Assembly: GCA_900757025.1 (NCBI GenBank)
Contig: CAAEMG010000069.1
Coordinates: forward strand, 1 to 64,000
DNA length: 64,000 nt
Reading direction: 5' to 3'
Origin: Clostridia bacterium
GTDB taxonomy: Bacteria > Bacillota > Clostridia > Lachnospirales > Anaerotignaceae
Shown here: one piece after another, positions 9,901 to 17,439 of the stretch
Layout of the letters: each line of letters begins with the position of its first letter
How positions within the stretch are numbered: position 1 is the first letter of the stretch
The notes under the pieces: generated by a model
The model's input: only the letters and a program-made list of their open reading frames with translations
Databases searched by the model: none
What the model was told of the DNA's origin: nothing
Made by a program: the position numbers and the translations under genes

Positions 9901-10457
9901 TATTTGTATTCGATACAGAAGTTTACTCAAATACAGGCGGACAGGCTTCAAAGGCTACACCTGCCGGTGCAGTTGCACAGTTTGCCGCAAGCGGTAAGAG
10001 AATTAAGAAAAAAGACCTTGGCATGATGGCTATGAGCTATGGCTATGTATATGTTGCACAGGTTGCTATGGGTGCTAACCCTGCTCAGCTTGTAAAGGCT
10101 CTTGTTGAGGCTGAAAGATATCATGGTCCATCACTTGTTATAGGCTATGCTCCATGTATCAACCACGGTATAAGAGGCGGCATGAGCGGTGCTCAGACAG
10201 AAATTAAGAAAGCTGTTGACGCAGGATACTGGCATATGTTCAGATTCAACCCAGACCTCAAGAATGAAGGCAAGAATCCATTTACACTTGACTCAACTCC
10301 TGAACCACAGGGCAGCTTCCAGGATTTCATTAAGGGAGAAGTTCGTTACACATCACTTTCAAGAACATTCCCTGAAATTGCTGATGAGCTCTTTACCAAG
10401 GCAGAAGAAAATGCTAAAGAAAGACTTGAAACATACAAAAAACTTGCTGCTCAGTAA
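6924..10457 (+). CDS. nifJ: Pyruvate:ferredoxin (flavodoxin) oxidoreductase
   Basis: Single-chain 1177-residue PFOR that converts pyruvate and CoA to acetyl-CoA, CO2 and reduced ferredoxin. It is the main source of low-potential electrons in this type of anaerobe. Visible parts are the N-terminal pyrimidine-binding domain (AAYASYAFTEVAGIFPITPS), the domain around GGRYGLGSKDVTPAQL, a two-cluster ferredoxin domain with CIQCNQCAYVCP near residue 691 and CLGCGSCAVVCP near residue 746, and the C-terminal TPP domain with the ACAGCGETPY cysteines and FGGDGWAYDIGYGGLDH near residue 968. Full length with no interruption. It has its own strong promoter and terminator. Codon use is notably more regular than in neighbouring genes, consistent with high expression. 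Confidence 0.97.
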   Translation: MSKIMKTMDGNEAAAYASYAFTEVAGIFPITPSSPMAEKTDDWSANGKKNIFGQTVKVIEMQSEAGAAGTVHGSLASGALTTTYTASQGLLLMIPNMYKIAGELLPCVFHVSARALASHALSIFGDQSDVMACRQTGFALLASNSVQEVMDLAAVAHLSAIKGRVPFLHFFDGFRTSHEIQKIECLDYDELAKLVDMDAVNAFKRNALNPEHPVLRGTAQNPDIFFQARESSNRYYNNIVGVCEDYMKEISRLTGRDYKLFNYYGAPDADRVIVAMGSVCEAAEETIDYLTAKGEKVGLVKVHLYRPFSAKHLIEAIPATCKKIAVLDRTKEPGALGEPLYQDVCTAMFEAKEMPMIVGGRYGLGSKDVTPAQLIAVYENLNAEKPMNHFTIGIKDDVTNLSLKVGKEVNVTAGDGTISCKFWGLGSDGTVGANKNSIKIIGDHTDMYAQAYFAYDSKKSGGVTQSNLRFGKKPIRSTYQVKTADFVACHKQEYVNLYDMHSELNPGGTFLLNTEWTPEELNEKLPAAMKKYFAENDIKLYIINGTQIAKEIGLGNRVNSVLQAAFFKLSNIIPIDEAVEYMKAAIKKSYGKKGDAILNMNYAAVEQGVEKVVKVEVPAEWANATEEAKQDKAGTPEFVKKIVEPMNAQKGDSLPVSAFVGIEDGTFPQGTAAYEKRGVAVDLPQWDVSKCIQCNQCAYVCPHAAIRPFLLTEEEVKNAPESFVTKQAIGKGLENYKYRMQVSALDCLGCGSCAVVCPAKEKAIVMQPAHTQENEAANWDYAMTLSPKENVMPKESVKGSQFVQPLLEFSGACAGCGETPYAKVITQLFGDRMYIANATGCSSIWGGSAPSTPYTTNHKGHGPAWANSLFEDNAEFGFGMAMGVKKMREDLKARLEDLKAVQGCSVMAETVDAWINTMNDGEANQAATAKLIEVLENYNSDNAEAKEIIAYVLENKDQLAKKSQWIFGGDGWAYDIGYGGLDHVLASGEDVNVFVFDTEVYSNTGGQASKATPAGAVAQFAASGKRIKKKDLGMMAMSYGYVYVAQVAMGANPAQLVKALVEAERYHGPSLVIGYAPCINHGIRGGMSGAQTEIKKAVDAGYWHMFRFNPDLKNEGKNPFTLDSTPEPQGSFQDFIKGEVRYTSLSRTFPEIADELFTKAEENAKERLETYKKLAAQ

Positions 10458-10473
10458 GTAATATGTATATAAT

Positions 10474-10506
10474 AAAAGCTCAGACAGTTTTTGTCTGAGC
10501 TTTTTA
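10474..10506 (+). terminator. Rho-independent terminator of PFOR
   Basis: AGCTCAGACA (10477-10486), a short T-rich loop, TGTCTGAGCT (10492-10501), then TTTT. Confidence 0.9.
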
Positions 10507-10510
10507 ATTG

Positions 10511-10647
10511 TAAATTGTGGTTTGACAAACAGATAAAACCTTGTGGCTTTGCCCCAACACCCCATAAACCTTTGGAAACTTTGATAAAAAACTATCGCTA
10601 TTTGGAATAATTTCGGTAGAGAGATGTGTTCATCAAATCAAAATTTA
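10511..10647. repeat. MITE-like element, copy B (complete, TA-flanked)
   Basis: 137 bp including a TA at each end. The left end is TAAATTGTGGTTTGACAAAC; the right end read in reverse is TAAATTTTGATTTGATGAAC. Both are members of the family end sequence. It shares a 17-bp internal stretch (GTTTTTTATCAAAGTTT in reverse sense) with copy E at 63191-63316. It fills most of the gap between the PFOR terminator and the chromate transporter pair. Confidence 0.75.
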
Positions 10648-10674
10648 CAAATTCCTACCAAGGAGATTTTTATT

Positions 10675-11244
10675 ATGGAAAACACAAAAAAACAAACTCT
10701 TATACAGCTTTTTTTAGCTATGCTTTATATCAGCGCCTTCACATTTGGAGGAGGCTTTGTTATAGTTACCTTTATGAAGAAAAAGTTTTCAGATGAACTC
10801 CACTGGCTTGAAGAAAACGAAATGCTTGATATAATTGCCCTATCCCAGTCCTGCCCAGGTGCAATAGCCGTAAATGCCGCCATACTTGTTGGCTGGCGAA
10901 CAGCAGGTTTTATAGGCATGGCTACGGCTGTTTTGGCAACTGTAATTCCGCCGATAACAATTTTAAGCATAATTTCTCTTTTTTATAAAGCCTTTGCCTC
11001 AAATACATATGTTGCTCTCATGCTGAGTGGAATGCAGTCGGCAGTAGCCGCAGTTATTTCCGATGTTGTTTTCTCTCTCGGCTCAAATGTAATAAAGACA
11101 AAAAAAATAAGCCAATATTTTATAATGACGGCTTCTTTTTTGGCGGCGGCTGGTTTTAATGTAAATGTTATATACATAATTATTTTTTCGGCGGTTTTGG
11201 GGCTTATTATTGAATTTTTCGGCTCAAAAGGAGGAAACATATGA
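10675..11244 (+). CDS. Chromate-transporter-type half protein, first of a pair
   Basis: 189-residue membrane protein of the short-chain CHR family, in which two half-size proteins encoded side by side make the transporter. Motifs are AFTFGGGFVIVTFMKK near the N-terminus and LSQSCPGAIAVNAAILVGWR, both typical of CHR domains, followed by several hydrophobic helices. I chose the ATG at 10675 because AAGGAG (10660-10665) lies just ahead; the open frame runs 17 codons further upstream without a ribosome site. The stop overlaps the next start by 4 bp (ATGA). Chromate is the named substrate of the family, but in gut anaerobes the true anion is unknown. Confidence 0.88.
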   Translation: MENTKKQTLIQLFLAMLYISAFTFGGGFVIVTFMKKKFSDELHWLEENEMLDIIALSQSCPGAIAVNAAILVGWRTAGFIGMATAVLATVIPPITILSIISLFYKAFASNTYVALMLSGMQSAVAAVISDVVFSLGSNVIKTKKISQYFIMTASFLAAAGFNVNVIYIIIFSAVLGLIIEFFGSKGGNI

Positions 11245-11792
11245 TTTACATACAGCTTTTTATAAGTTTTCTTAAAGTTGGGCTTTTCAGCGTCGGAGGA
11301 GGCTATGCCGCAATGCCTCTTATACAAAGCGAAGCCGTAATAAAAAACAGCTGGCTTACAATGAGCGAATTTACAGACCTTATAACAATAGCTGAAATGA
11401 CTCCCGGCCCTATAGCCGTAAATTCAGCAACATTTGTAGGCATACGCATTGCCGGTTTTACAGGGGCGTGCATTGCCACATTCGGCTGTATTTTCCCTTC
11501 CTGCATAATAGTTTCTGTTCTTTCTTATATATATTACAAATATAAAAACATGACGGTTATACAGAGTGTTCTTTCTTCTCTGCGTCCTGCCGTTGTTGCC
11601 CTAATTGCCTCTGCCGCTTTATCAATAATAAAAACCATTTCAATAAATGCCGACGGAGCCATAAACTACACAGGCATAATACTTTTTGTTTCTGCACTTT
11701 TTGTTTTAAGAAAATTTAAACCAAGCCCAATACTCGTTATGGTAATCTGCGGAGCAATAAGGCTTGGTCTTGGAGTTTTTTTAGGTATATAG
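11241..11792 (+). CDS. Chromate-transporter-type half protein, second of a pair
   Basis: 183-residue partner of the preceding gene, with the same family signatures at matching positions: VGLFSVGGGYAAMPLI and AEMTPGPIAVNSATFVG, then about five hydrophobic segments. The two halves are expected to sit in opposite membrane orientations and act as a heterodimer. It starts on the ATGA overlap, so translation is probably coupled. It ends 12 bp from the convergent threonine aldolase gene. Confidence 0.88.
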   Translation: MIYIQLFISFLKVGLFSVGGGYAAMPLIQSEAVIKNSWLTMSEFTDLITIAEMTPGPIAVNSATFVGIRIAGFTGACIATFGCIFPSCIIVSVLSYIYYKYKNMTVIQSVLSSLRPAVVALIASAALSIIKTISINADGAINYTGIILFVSALFVLRKFKPSPILVMVICGAIRLGLGVFLGI

Positions 11793-11797
11793 GATAT

Positions 11798-11827
11798 GAA
11801 GGATTAAAGCATTTCTATTAATCCTTC
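11798..11827. terminator. Possible shared hairpin between convergent genes
   Basis: Perfect 10-bp inverted repeat GAAGGATTAA (11798-11807) and TTAATCCTTC (11818-11827), overlapping the 3' end of the threonine aldolase gene. A T run follows only after 10 bp on the plus strand, so terminator function is uncertain. Confidence 0.4.
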
Positions 11828-12826
11828 AACCTCCTCTTTTTTTGTTGCCCAGCTTGTGGCAAAACGCACAACTGTGTGCTTTTCGTCATATTTTTCCCAA
11901 AATGAAAAGGCAACATTCTTTTCAAGCTCTTCCATTTTGCTGTTTTCAAGCACAACAAACTGCTGATTTGTTGGTGAATCTATAAATATTTTGTATCCTT
12001 TTTCTATAAAGGCATTTTTTAAAAGCATTGCCATATTAACGGCGTGTCTTCCTATTTCTTCATATAAGCCGTCGGAAAAAAGCGTGTCAAACTGCACGCC
12101 CAAAAGCCAGCCCTTTGCCAAAAGCGCACCGTGCATTTTTATAAGTGTAAAAAAGTTCGGTATAAGAGAAGGCTCTGTAAGCACAACAGCCTCACCGAAA
12201 AACGCACCGCATTTTGTTCCTCCTATATAAAATATATGGCAGTTTTCGGCAATACATTTCAGCGTAACATCTGTTTCCGCACCAAGAGCATATGCCATTC
12301 TTGCCCCGTCAAGATATAAAATCAAGCCGAATTTGTCGCATACTTTTCTTATATTTTCAAGCTCATCTTTGCTGTAAAGTGTGCCGTATTCCGTGGGATG
12401 AGATATATAAACCATTTTCGGATTAACCATATGTGTATTAGTTTCGTCATTTGTAAAATCCGTCATGTATTCGTCTATTTTTTCGGCGTTCAGCTTTCCC
12501 TTTTCTCCTTCAAGGGCAATAACCTTATGTCCGCCATGTTCTATTGCCCCTGCCTCATGTACGGCTATATGCCCTGTATTTGCGGCAATAACTCCCTCGA
12601 AAGGTCTTAAAGCCGAACCTATAACAGTTGCGTTTGCCTGTGTTCCGCCCACAAGAAAATGTACCTCAGCCTTCGGACATTCACATTCTTCTTTTATTTT
12701 TTCGGTAGCAATGGCACATATAGGGTCACATCCATAACCCGATATTTTTTCCATATTTATTTCTTCAAGTTTTTTAAGTATAAGAGGGTGTGCTCCCTCC
12801 ATATAATCACTTGCAAAATAATACAT
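11804..12826 (-). CDS. ltaE: Low-specificity L-threonine aldolase
   Basis: PLP enzyme of 340 residues that splits threonine or allo-threonine into glycine and acetaldehyde. Fold-type I features are HFLVGGTQANATVIGSALR near residue 55, HEAGAIEHGGHKV near residue 90, LYLDGARMAYAL near residue 170, and the PLP lysine in GGTKCGAFFGEA near residue 204. Length and order fit the family. It lies 17 bp downstream of the asparaginase gene and is probably co-transcribed with it. Glycine made here would feed the one-carbon enzymes encoded later in the window, which is inference. Confidence 0.93.
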   Translation of the reverse strand: MYYFASDYMEGAHPLILKKLEEINMEKISGYGCDPICAIATEKIKEECECPKAEVHFLVGGTQANATVIGSALRPFEGVIAANTGHIAVHEAGAIEHGGHKVIALEGEKGKLNAEKIDEYMTDFTNDETNTHMVNPKMVYISHPTEYGTLYSKDELENIRKVCDKFGLILYLDGARMAYALGAETDVTLKCIAENCHIFYIGGTKCGAFFGEAVVLTEPSLIPNFFTLIKMHGALLAKGWLLGVQFDTLFSDGLYEEIGRHAVNMAMLLKNAFIEKGYKIFIDSPTNQQFVVLENSKMEELEKNVAFSFWEKYDEKHTVVRFATSWATKKEEVEGLIEML

Positions 12827-12843
12827 TCCGAAACTCTCCTTTT

Positions 12844-13827
12844 TTAATCAAGTTCTCCCAGATAATTTGTTTCAAAAACCTTTCTTACGTGTTCAACGCC
12901 TTTTCCTGTGCTTAGGGCAAACCTAAGCTTTGCATATATGGCTTCCTTTGTCATTTTCCTGCCTTGCAAAGCCCCAGTTTTAAGTACGTTTAAACCTCCC
13001 TCATACACAGAAAAATCACTTTTGCCGTATAAACACTGACTGCACAAAATAACAGGTATGTCTTCTTCAATAAGACGCTTTATTTTTTCCGGCAGCTTTG
13101 AATACAAAAATCCCATTCCGCCTAAGCCGAAACACTCTATTATAACTCCGTCACACTGTGCAAAAAGTGCAAAATCAAGTATATCCTCTGCCATATCGGG
13201 TATAAGTTTTACATCAAGTATTTTCTTCTCTTCAAAAACCTTAAACTTTATGCTTTCTCCTTCGGCATAATCGTTTTTTACAATAAGTTCTCCGTTTTTT
13301 AAAACAGCCGCACATTCGGCATTTATGCTTTCAAAGGCATCGTCTTTTGTTGTGTCTGTTTTTACGCAGTGTATCCCCTCAATAACCTTATCGTAAAAAG
13401 CAACAAAAACGCCTTTCATATTACTTGACGCCGCTTTAAATGCAATTTCAAGATTTCTTCTTCCGTCGCTATCCTCTCTTACCAGTGGTCTTTGGGCTCC
13501 CGTAAGCACAACAGGTATATTTATGTTTAAAAGCATAAAAGAAAGAGCTGCCGCCGTATAAGCCATTGTGTCCGTTCCGTGGCATATAACCATGCCGTCA
13601 TACATATCACAGTTATCATATACATATCGTGCTATCATGTTCCAGCTTATGCCGTCCATATCCGAGCTGTCTATTCCCATAAGCTCTTTTATTTCCACGT
13701 TAAGCCCTTCTGCGGCAGTTTTTATTTCTTTTTCAAAAAATTCTCTGCCCTTTCTTGGGGAAAGACCATTTTCCGTTTCCTCACAGGCTATAGTTCCGCC
13801 TGTAAGTATCATAAGTATATTTTTCAT
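12844..13827 (-). CDS. ansA: L-asparaginase, cytosolic type I
   Basis: 327-residue hydrolase of asparagine to aspartate and ammonia. Both threonine signature regions are visible: ILTGGTIAC with Thr12 and ICHGTDTMAYTA with Thr85 and Asp86. VVLTGAQRP follows. No signal peptide, so cytoplasmic. It leads a two-gene unit with threonine aldolase. The promoter would lie in the short gap after proA; I see no clear one. Confidence 0.92.
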   Translation of the reverse strand: MKNILMILTGGTIACEETENGLSPRKGREFFEKEIKTAAEGLNVEIKELMGIDSSDMDGISWNMIARYVYDNCDMYDGMVICHGTDTMAYTAAALSFMLLNINIPVVLTGAQRPLVREDSDGRRNLEIAFKAASSNMKGVFVAFYDKVIEGIHCVKTDTTKDDAFESINAECAAVLKNGELIVKNDYAEGESIKFKVFEEKKILDVKLIPDMAEDILDFALFAQCDGVIIECFGLGGMGFLYSKLPEKIKRLIEEDIPVILCSQCLYGKSDFSVYEGGLNVLKTGALQGRKMTKEAIYAKLRFALSTGKGVEHVRKVFETNYLGELD

Positions 13828-13843
13828 ATAAAACCCCTTTAAA

Positions 13844-13876
13844 TTTTAAAAACAGGCCGGAAGTTTCCCTCCGACC
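13844..13876 (-). terminator. Terminator of the 5-FCL-proA unit
   Basis: Minus-strand hairpin GGTCGGA / TCCGGCC (plus 13855-13876, one G-T pair) followed by a T run in minus sense. Confidence 0.7.
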
Positions 13877-13883
13877 ATAATTT

Positions 13884-15131
13884 TTATTCTCTTACCTGTC
13901 CGTTTCCGTAAATAATATATTTAGTTGTGGTAAGCTCTTTAAGTCCCATAGGGCCTCTTGCATGAAGTTTCTGTGTACTTATGCCTATTTCAGCACCGAA
14001 ACCGAACTGCTCGCCGTCTGTAAAACGTGTTGAGGCGTTTACATAAACAGCCGCCGCATCAACTTCATTTAAAAATCTTTGTGCGTTTGTATAATTTTCC
14101 GTAACTATTGCCTCGCTGTGTCCTGTTCCGTAACGGCGTATAAGCATCATAGCCTCGTCAATATTCTCAACAACTCTTGCGGAAATTATGTAGTCCTCAT
14201 ATTCCGTTGCCCAGTCATCTTCCGTTGCGTTTTTTATTCCGTCAACCATTGAAACAAATTTTTCGTCGCCTCTTATTTCAACATTTTTCTCCATAAGAGC
14301 CTTGCTTACAAGAGGAATAAATTCGTCTGCTATATCCTTGTGTACAAGAAGGCTTTCGCAGGCATTGCATACTCCCGGACGCTGTGTTTTTGCGTTTATA
14401 ACTATTTTAAGCGCCTTTTCAAAATCCGCACTTTTATCAACATATACATGGCAGTTTCCTATGCCTGTCTGTATAACGGGAACTGTGCTGTTTCGCACAA
14501 CATTATTTATAAGGCCTGCTCCTCCTCTTGGAATAAGCACATCTATAAAGCCGTTAAGGCGCATCATTTTTTCTGCTGTTTCGTGGCTTGTATCTTCAAC
14601 TATCTGAACAAGGTTTTCGTCAAGACCCATTTCTTTAAGAGTATCTCTGAAAATGCCTATTGTAGCCATATTGCTTCTGAGGGCTTCTTTTCCGCCTCTT
14701 AAAATAACGGCGCTGCCTGCTTTAAGGCAAAGACCGAAGGCATCACTTGCCACATTTGGTCTTGCTTCAAAAATAATTCCTATAACACCCATGGCAACTC
14801 TTTTTCTGCCAACAATAAGACCGTTATCAAGTGTCCACATACTTTCAACTTCACCAACAGGGTCTTTAAGACCTGCAACCTGTCTTAAACCGTCTGCCAT
14901 GCCCTCTATTCTCTTTTCGTTAAGAGTAAGCCTGTCTATAAAAGCGCCTTTTATGCCGTTTGCAAGTGCCGCATCAACATCAGCCTTGTTTGCAGCCAAA
15001 ACCTTATCCATGTTTTTTATAAGTGCGTCGGCAGCCTTTAAAAGAACGGCATTTTTTTCCGGAGAAGTCATTTTACCTGCCGCATAACCGGCTTCTTTTG
15101 CAAGCATACCCATTTCTTCTATGGAAATCAT
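13884..15131 (-). CDS. proA: Glutamate-5-semialdehyde dehydrogenase (gamma-glutamyl phosphate reductase)
   Basis: 415-residue cytosolic enzyme that reduces gamma-glutamyl phosphate with NADPH to glutamate-5-semialdehyde, the second step of proline synthesis. Recognisable parts are GVIGIIFEARPNVASDAFGL near residue 115, ILRGGKEALRSN near residue 144, the nucleophile Cys in VCNACESLLVH near residue 255, and the C-terminal FGFGAEIGISTQKLHARGPM. Full length. proB is not in the window. It starts 1 bp after the 5-FCL stop, so its ribosome site (GGGGG) lies inside that gene. Confidence 0.96.
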   Translation of the reverse strand: MISIEEMGMLAKEAGYAAGKMTSPEKNAVLLKAADALIKNMDKVLAANKADVDAALANGIKGAFIDRLTLNEKRIEGMADGLRQVAGLKDPVGEVESMWTLDNGLIVGRKRVAMGVIGIIFEARPNVASDAFGLCLKAGSAVILRGGKEALRSNMATIGIFRDTLKEMGLDENLVQIVEDTSHETAEKMMRLNGFIDVLIPRGGAGLINNVVRNSTVPVIQTGIGNCHVYVDKSADFEKALKIVINAKTQRPGVCNACESLLVHKDIADEFIPLVSKALMEKNVEIRGDEKFVSMVDGIKNATEDDWATEYEDYIISARVVENIDEAMMLIRRYGTGHSEAIVTENYTNAQRFLNEVDAAAVYVNASTRFTDGEQFGFGAEIGISTQKLHARGPMGLKELTTTKYIIYGNGQVRE

Positions 15132-15132
15132 T

Positions 15133-15696
15133 TTATTTGCCCCCTTTTATATCTCTTTTTTCCGTTATTATTCTTTTAAGCTTTCTGTCAAATTCCTCTG
15201 TTGGAATTTCGTCAACAAGCTGAAAATCATAGCAAATACCTATTGTGTTTTCAACATTTTTTTCGCTTATGTATGTGTCGTAATATCCTCCGCCGTAGCC
15301 GCAGCGGTTCATCTTAACGTCAAACATACTTCCCGGAACAATAAACATTGTATCTTTTTCGGGAAGAACCTGTTTTTCAATAGGTTCATCAGGTTCCATA
15401 ACTCCAAGTTTTGTTCTTGAAAGGCCTTCAAATGTTGTAAGAGGAACAAAATACATAAGTCTGTCTTTTTTGGCAATAGGAACGGCAACATTTTTTCCGT
15501 CTTTCCATGCCTGTTCAATAAAAGGCACTGTTTTAACCTCACTGCCCATATCTATATAAGTAAAAATCCAATCAGCTTTTTTATATTCTTCTGTGTTAAG
15601 AAGTTTTTCAACTATAATACGGCTTTTTTCCTGTTGTTCCGCTTTTGAAAGAGAACTTCTTTTTTTAAGGAACTCTTTTCTCATTTCGTTCTTCAA
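15133..15696 (-). CDS. 5-formyltetrahydrofolate cyclo-ligase
   Basis: 187-residue ATP-dependent enzyme that converts 5-formyl-THF to 5,10-methenyl-THF, rescuing the storage or dead-end folate. Motifs are RKEFLKKRSSLS at the N-terminus, GVMEPDEP near residue 93, and the nucleotide-binding CGYGGGYYDTY near residue 133. The start is most likely TTG at 15696, with GGAG eight bases upstream; an in-frame ATG four codons later (15684) is the alternative. It is tightly coupled to proA. Functionally it belongs with the folate genes at 45-53 kb. Confidence 0.93.
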   Translation of the reverse strand: MKNEMRKEFLKKRSSLSKAEQQEKSRIIVEKLLNTEEYKKADWIFTYIDMGSEVKTVPFIEQAWKDGKNVAVPIAKKDRLMYFVPLTTFEGLSRTKLGVMEPDEPIEKQVLPEKDTMFIVPGSMFDVKMNRCGYGGGYYDTYISEKNVENTIGICYDFQLVDEIPTEEFDRKLKRIITEKRDIKGGK

Positions 15697-15711
15697 AATA
15701 TCATCTCCGTT

Positions 15712-16161
15712 TTACATAAAACTAAGTATATTTAAAACTGTGCCATCCATATGGTTTGTAACTCTTTCCGCACCAAATAAAAGAAGGGAAAGCACACCTG
15801 CAAAAATGCCAAACACAACGCTTAAAATAATAAGTATAATATTTAATATCAAAAGTTTTTTGCCAAAGCTTCTGTATGAATGATAGGGCCTTGTTAAAAG
15901 AACTATTGATATTATAAGACCAAGAAAACCGCTGAAGAAAATTGAAATTATAACAAAAATAACCTTCCACAAAGAACCAAGCTGTTTGTCTTGAAAATTA
16001 AATTCGTTATTAAAGTTATTTTTTTCTTCGTTTATTGTTTTAGATTCTTTTTCCACAGCCTCACCGAAAATTTCACTTTCATTTGCGTGATAATCGGTAT
16101 ACCCGCAGTCTGTGCATTTTCCGTTCGCCATATTTCCTCCGCAAAAAGGACATTTATCCAT
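15712..16161 (-). CDS. Small zinc-ribbon membrane protein of unknown function
   Basis: 149 residues. The N-terminus holds a short zinc ribbon, CPFCGGNMANGKCTDCGY, with two CxxC pairs (Cys4/7 and Cys16/19). A polar linker follows, then two hydrophobic segments, about residues 65-90 and 105-130. This is the common zinc_ribbon-plus-membrane design in Firmicutes, with no assigned function. It is 15 bp upstream of 5-FCL on the same strand, so co-transcription is possible. Confidence 0.8.
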   Translation of the reverse strand: MDKCPFCGGNMANGKCTDCGYTDYHANESEIFGEAVEKESKTINEEKNNFNNEFNFQDKQLGSLWKVIFVIISIFFSGFLGLIISIVLLTRPYHSYRSFGKKLLILNIILIILSVVFGIFAGVLSLLLFGAERVTNHMDGTVLNILSFM

Positions 16162-16325
16162 ATATTTCCTCCTGTTTTAAATAATCCTATGCCAATATAA
16201 ATCTTTTTTTATTTTACTATAAAAAATATGTAAGTAAAAGTATGTTTAAAAAAATTTAATATTTCATAAGGGAAATAATAAATAAAAAAAACGTATATAT
16301 TAACAAAAAGAAAGGAGAAAACAAT

Positions 16326-17120
16326 ATGAACTTACTTTTCACGCTTAATAAAAATTATATCCCGATTTTAAAAAACTGTATAAAATCAATACTTCGTTTT
16401 AAAAACAACTATGACATATATGTTATCCATTCCGACCTTACGGAAAAGGAAACAGCCGATTTTAAAGCCGAATTTCCGCAAGCTGATTTTCATTTCATAT
16501 ATGCCGACGAAAATATTTTTAAAGATTTCCCAAAAAACAAACGCTACCCAAAACAAATGTACTACAGAATACTTGCTGCGGATTTTCTGCCCAAAACCGT
16601 CGATAGGGTGCTTTATCTTGACCCCGACACAATTATAATAAATCCTCTCGATGAATTTTATGCCTCTTCTTTCAAAGAAAATTATTTTATAGCTTGCAGC
16701 CATACAAAAAAATTTCTTACAAAAGTAAACTGCATACGTCTCGGAGTTGACGAGGAATATCCATACATCAATTCAGGCGTAATGCTTATGAACATAGCCC
16801 TTTTGAGAAAAGAACAGAAAAAAGAGGACATTATAAACTATATAAAAGAAAAAGGCGACAGCCTTATACTGCCCGACCAGGACATTATAACAGCACTTTA
16901 CGGCGGAAAAACACTTATTGCCGACAGCCTTAAATACAACATGAGCGACAGAACAATGGCTCTTCACAATGCCTCTTTAAAAACAGAAAATCCTGTTGAT
17001 TTGGACTGGGTACGGAAAAATACGGTTATAATTCATTATTTCGGAAAAAATAAGCCTTGGTACAAAAATTATAAAGGCATTTTAAACTGTTTTTATGATG
17101 AAGTGGATAAAATAAAGTAA
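16326..17120 (+). CDS. Glycosyltransferase family 8 protein
   Basis: 264-residue retaining sugar transferase of the GT-A fold. The DXD metal and nucleotide-sugar site is Asp99-Pro-Asp101 in VLYLDPDTIIINPL. The family hallmark YINSGVMLMNIALLR follows near residue 150, then DQDIITALY near residue 185, and the C-terminal VIIHYFGKNKPW that completes the sugar site. An AAAGGAG site precedes the ATG. It is a lone gene with no cell-surface polysaccharide cluster around it, so the acceptor is unknown. Its stop codon TAA overlaps the left TA of a MITE-like repeat. Confidence 0.9.
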   Translation: MNLLFTLNKNYIPILKNCIKSILRFKNNYDIYVIHSDLTEKETADFKAEFPQADFHFIYADENIFKDFPKNKRYPKQMYYRILAADFLPKTVDRVLYLDPDTIIINPLDEFYASSFKENYFIACSHTKKFLTKVNCIRLGVDEEYPYINSGVMLMNIALLRKEQKKEDIINYIKEKGDSLILPDQDIITALYGGKTLIADSLKYNMSDRTMALHNASLKTENPVDLDWVRKNTVIIHYFGKNKPWYKNYKGILNCFYDEVDKIK

Positions 17121-17353
17121 ATCAGGGTTTGATGAACACTTCTCTTTGCCAATGCACTCTTTTGTTTTGTCATGTTGAGCGAAACGAAGTGAAGTCGAAG
17201 GATCTCATAAATCCGGACAAAAGCCGTAAGTTTATCATTTTTCACATACTTTACAAAGATATGAGATGTTTCGACTGCGTGCTGTGAACTCAGCTCAACA
17301 TGACAAATTATTTTAGTTTTTTCAAAGAAAATGTATCCGTCAAATCAAAATTA
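17118..17353. repeat. MITE-like element, copy C, interrupted by a palindromic repeat
   Basis: TA-flanked. The left end TAAATCAGGGTTTGATGAAC and the reversed right end TAATTTTGATTTGACGGATA belong to the family also seen at 6638, 10511, 31164 and 63191. The ends stay similar for about 31 bp, to a shared CTTTG. Removing 17165-17307 leaves a 93-bp element very like copy A. It fills most of the 319-bp gap between the GT8 and recQ genes; I see nothing else in that gap. Confidence 0.75.
17165..17307. repeat. Palindromic intergenic repeat, copy 2 (nested inside MITE copy C)
   Basis: The left arm TTTTGTCATGTTGAGC (17165-17180) matches the reversed right arm GCTCAACATGACAAA (17293-17307). Inside, AAGTCGAAGGATCTCAT on the left faces AGTCGAAACATCTCAT on the right. 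The whole can fold into one long imperfect hairpin. The same half-units occur at 5421-5522. Confidence 0.8.
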
Positions 17354-17439
17354 TCCCAATATTTTCAAAACCATACTTTCTTCCTGCCTTCTGTGTTAAA
17401 ATTACAGAAGGTATTTTTATTTTCACAGGAGGCAAAAAT

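Noticed and set aside
17165..17307. Reading the long hairpin as the terminator of the GT8 gene
   Set aside because: No T run follows the stem, the arms are 143 bp apart, and the same half-units recur elsewhere, so it is a repeat rather than a terminator.
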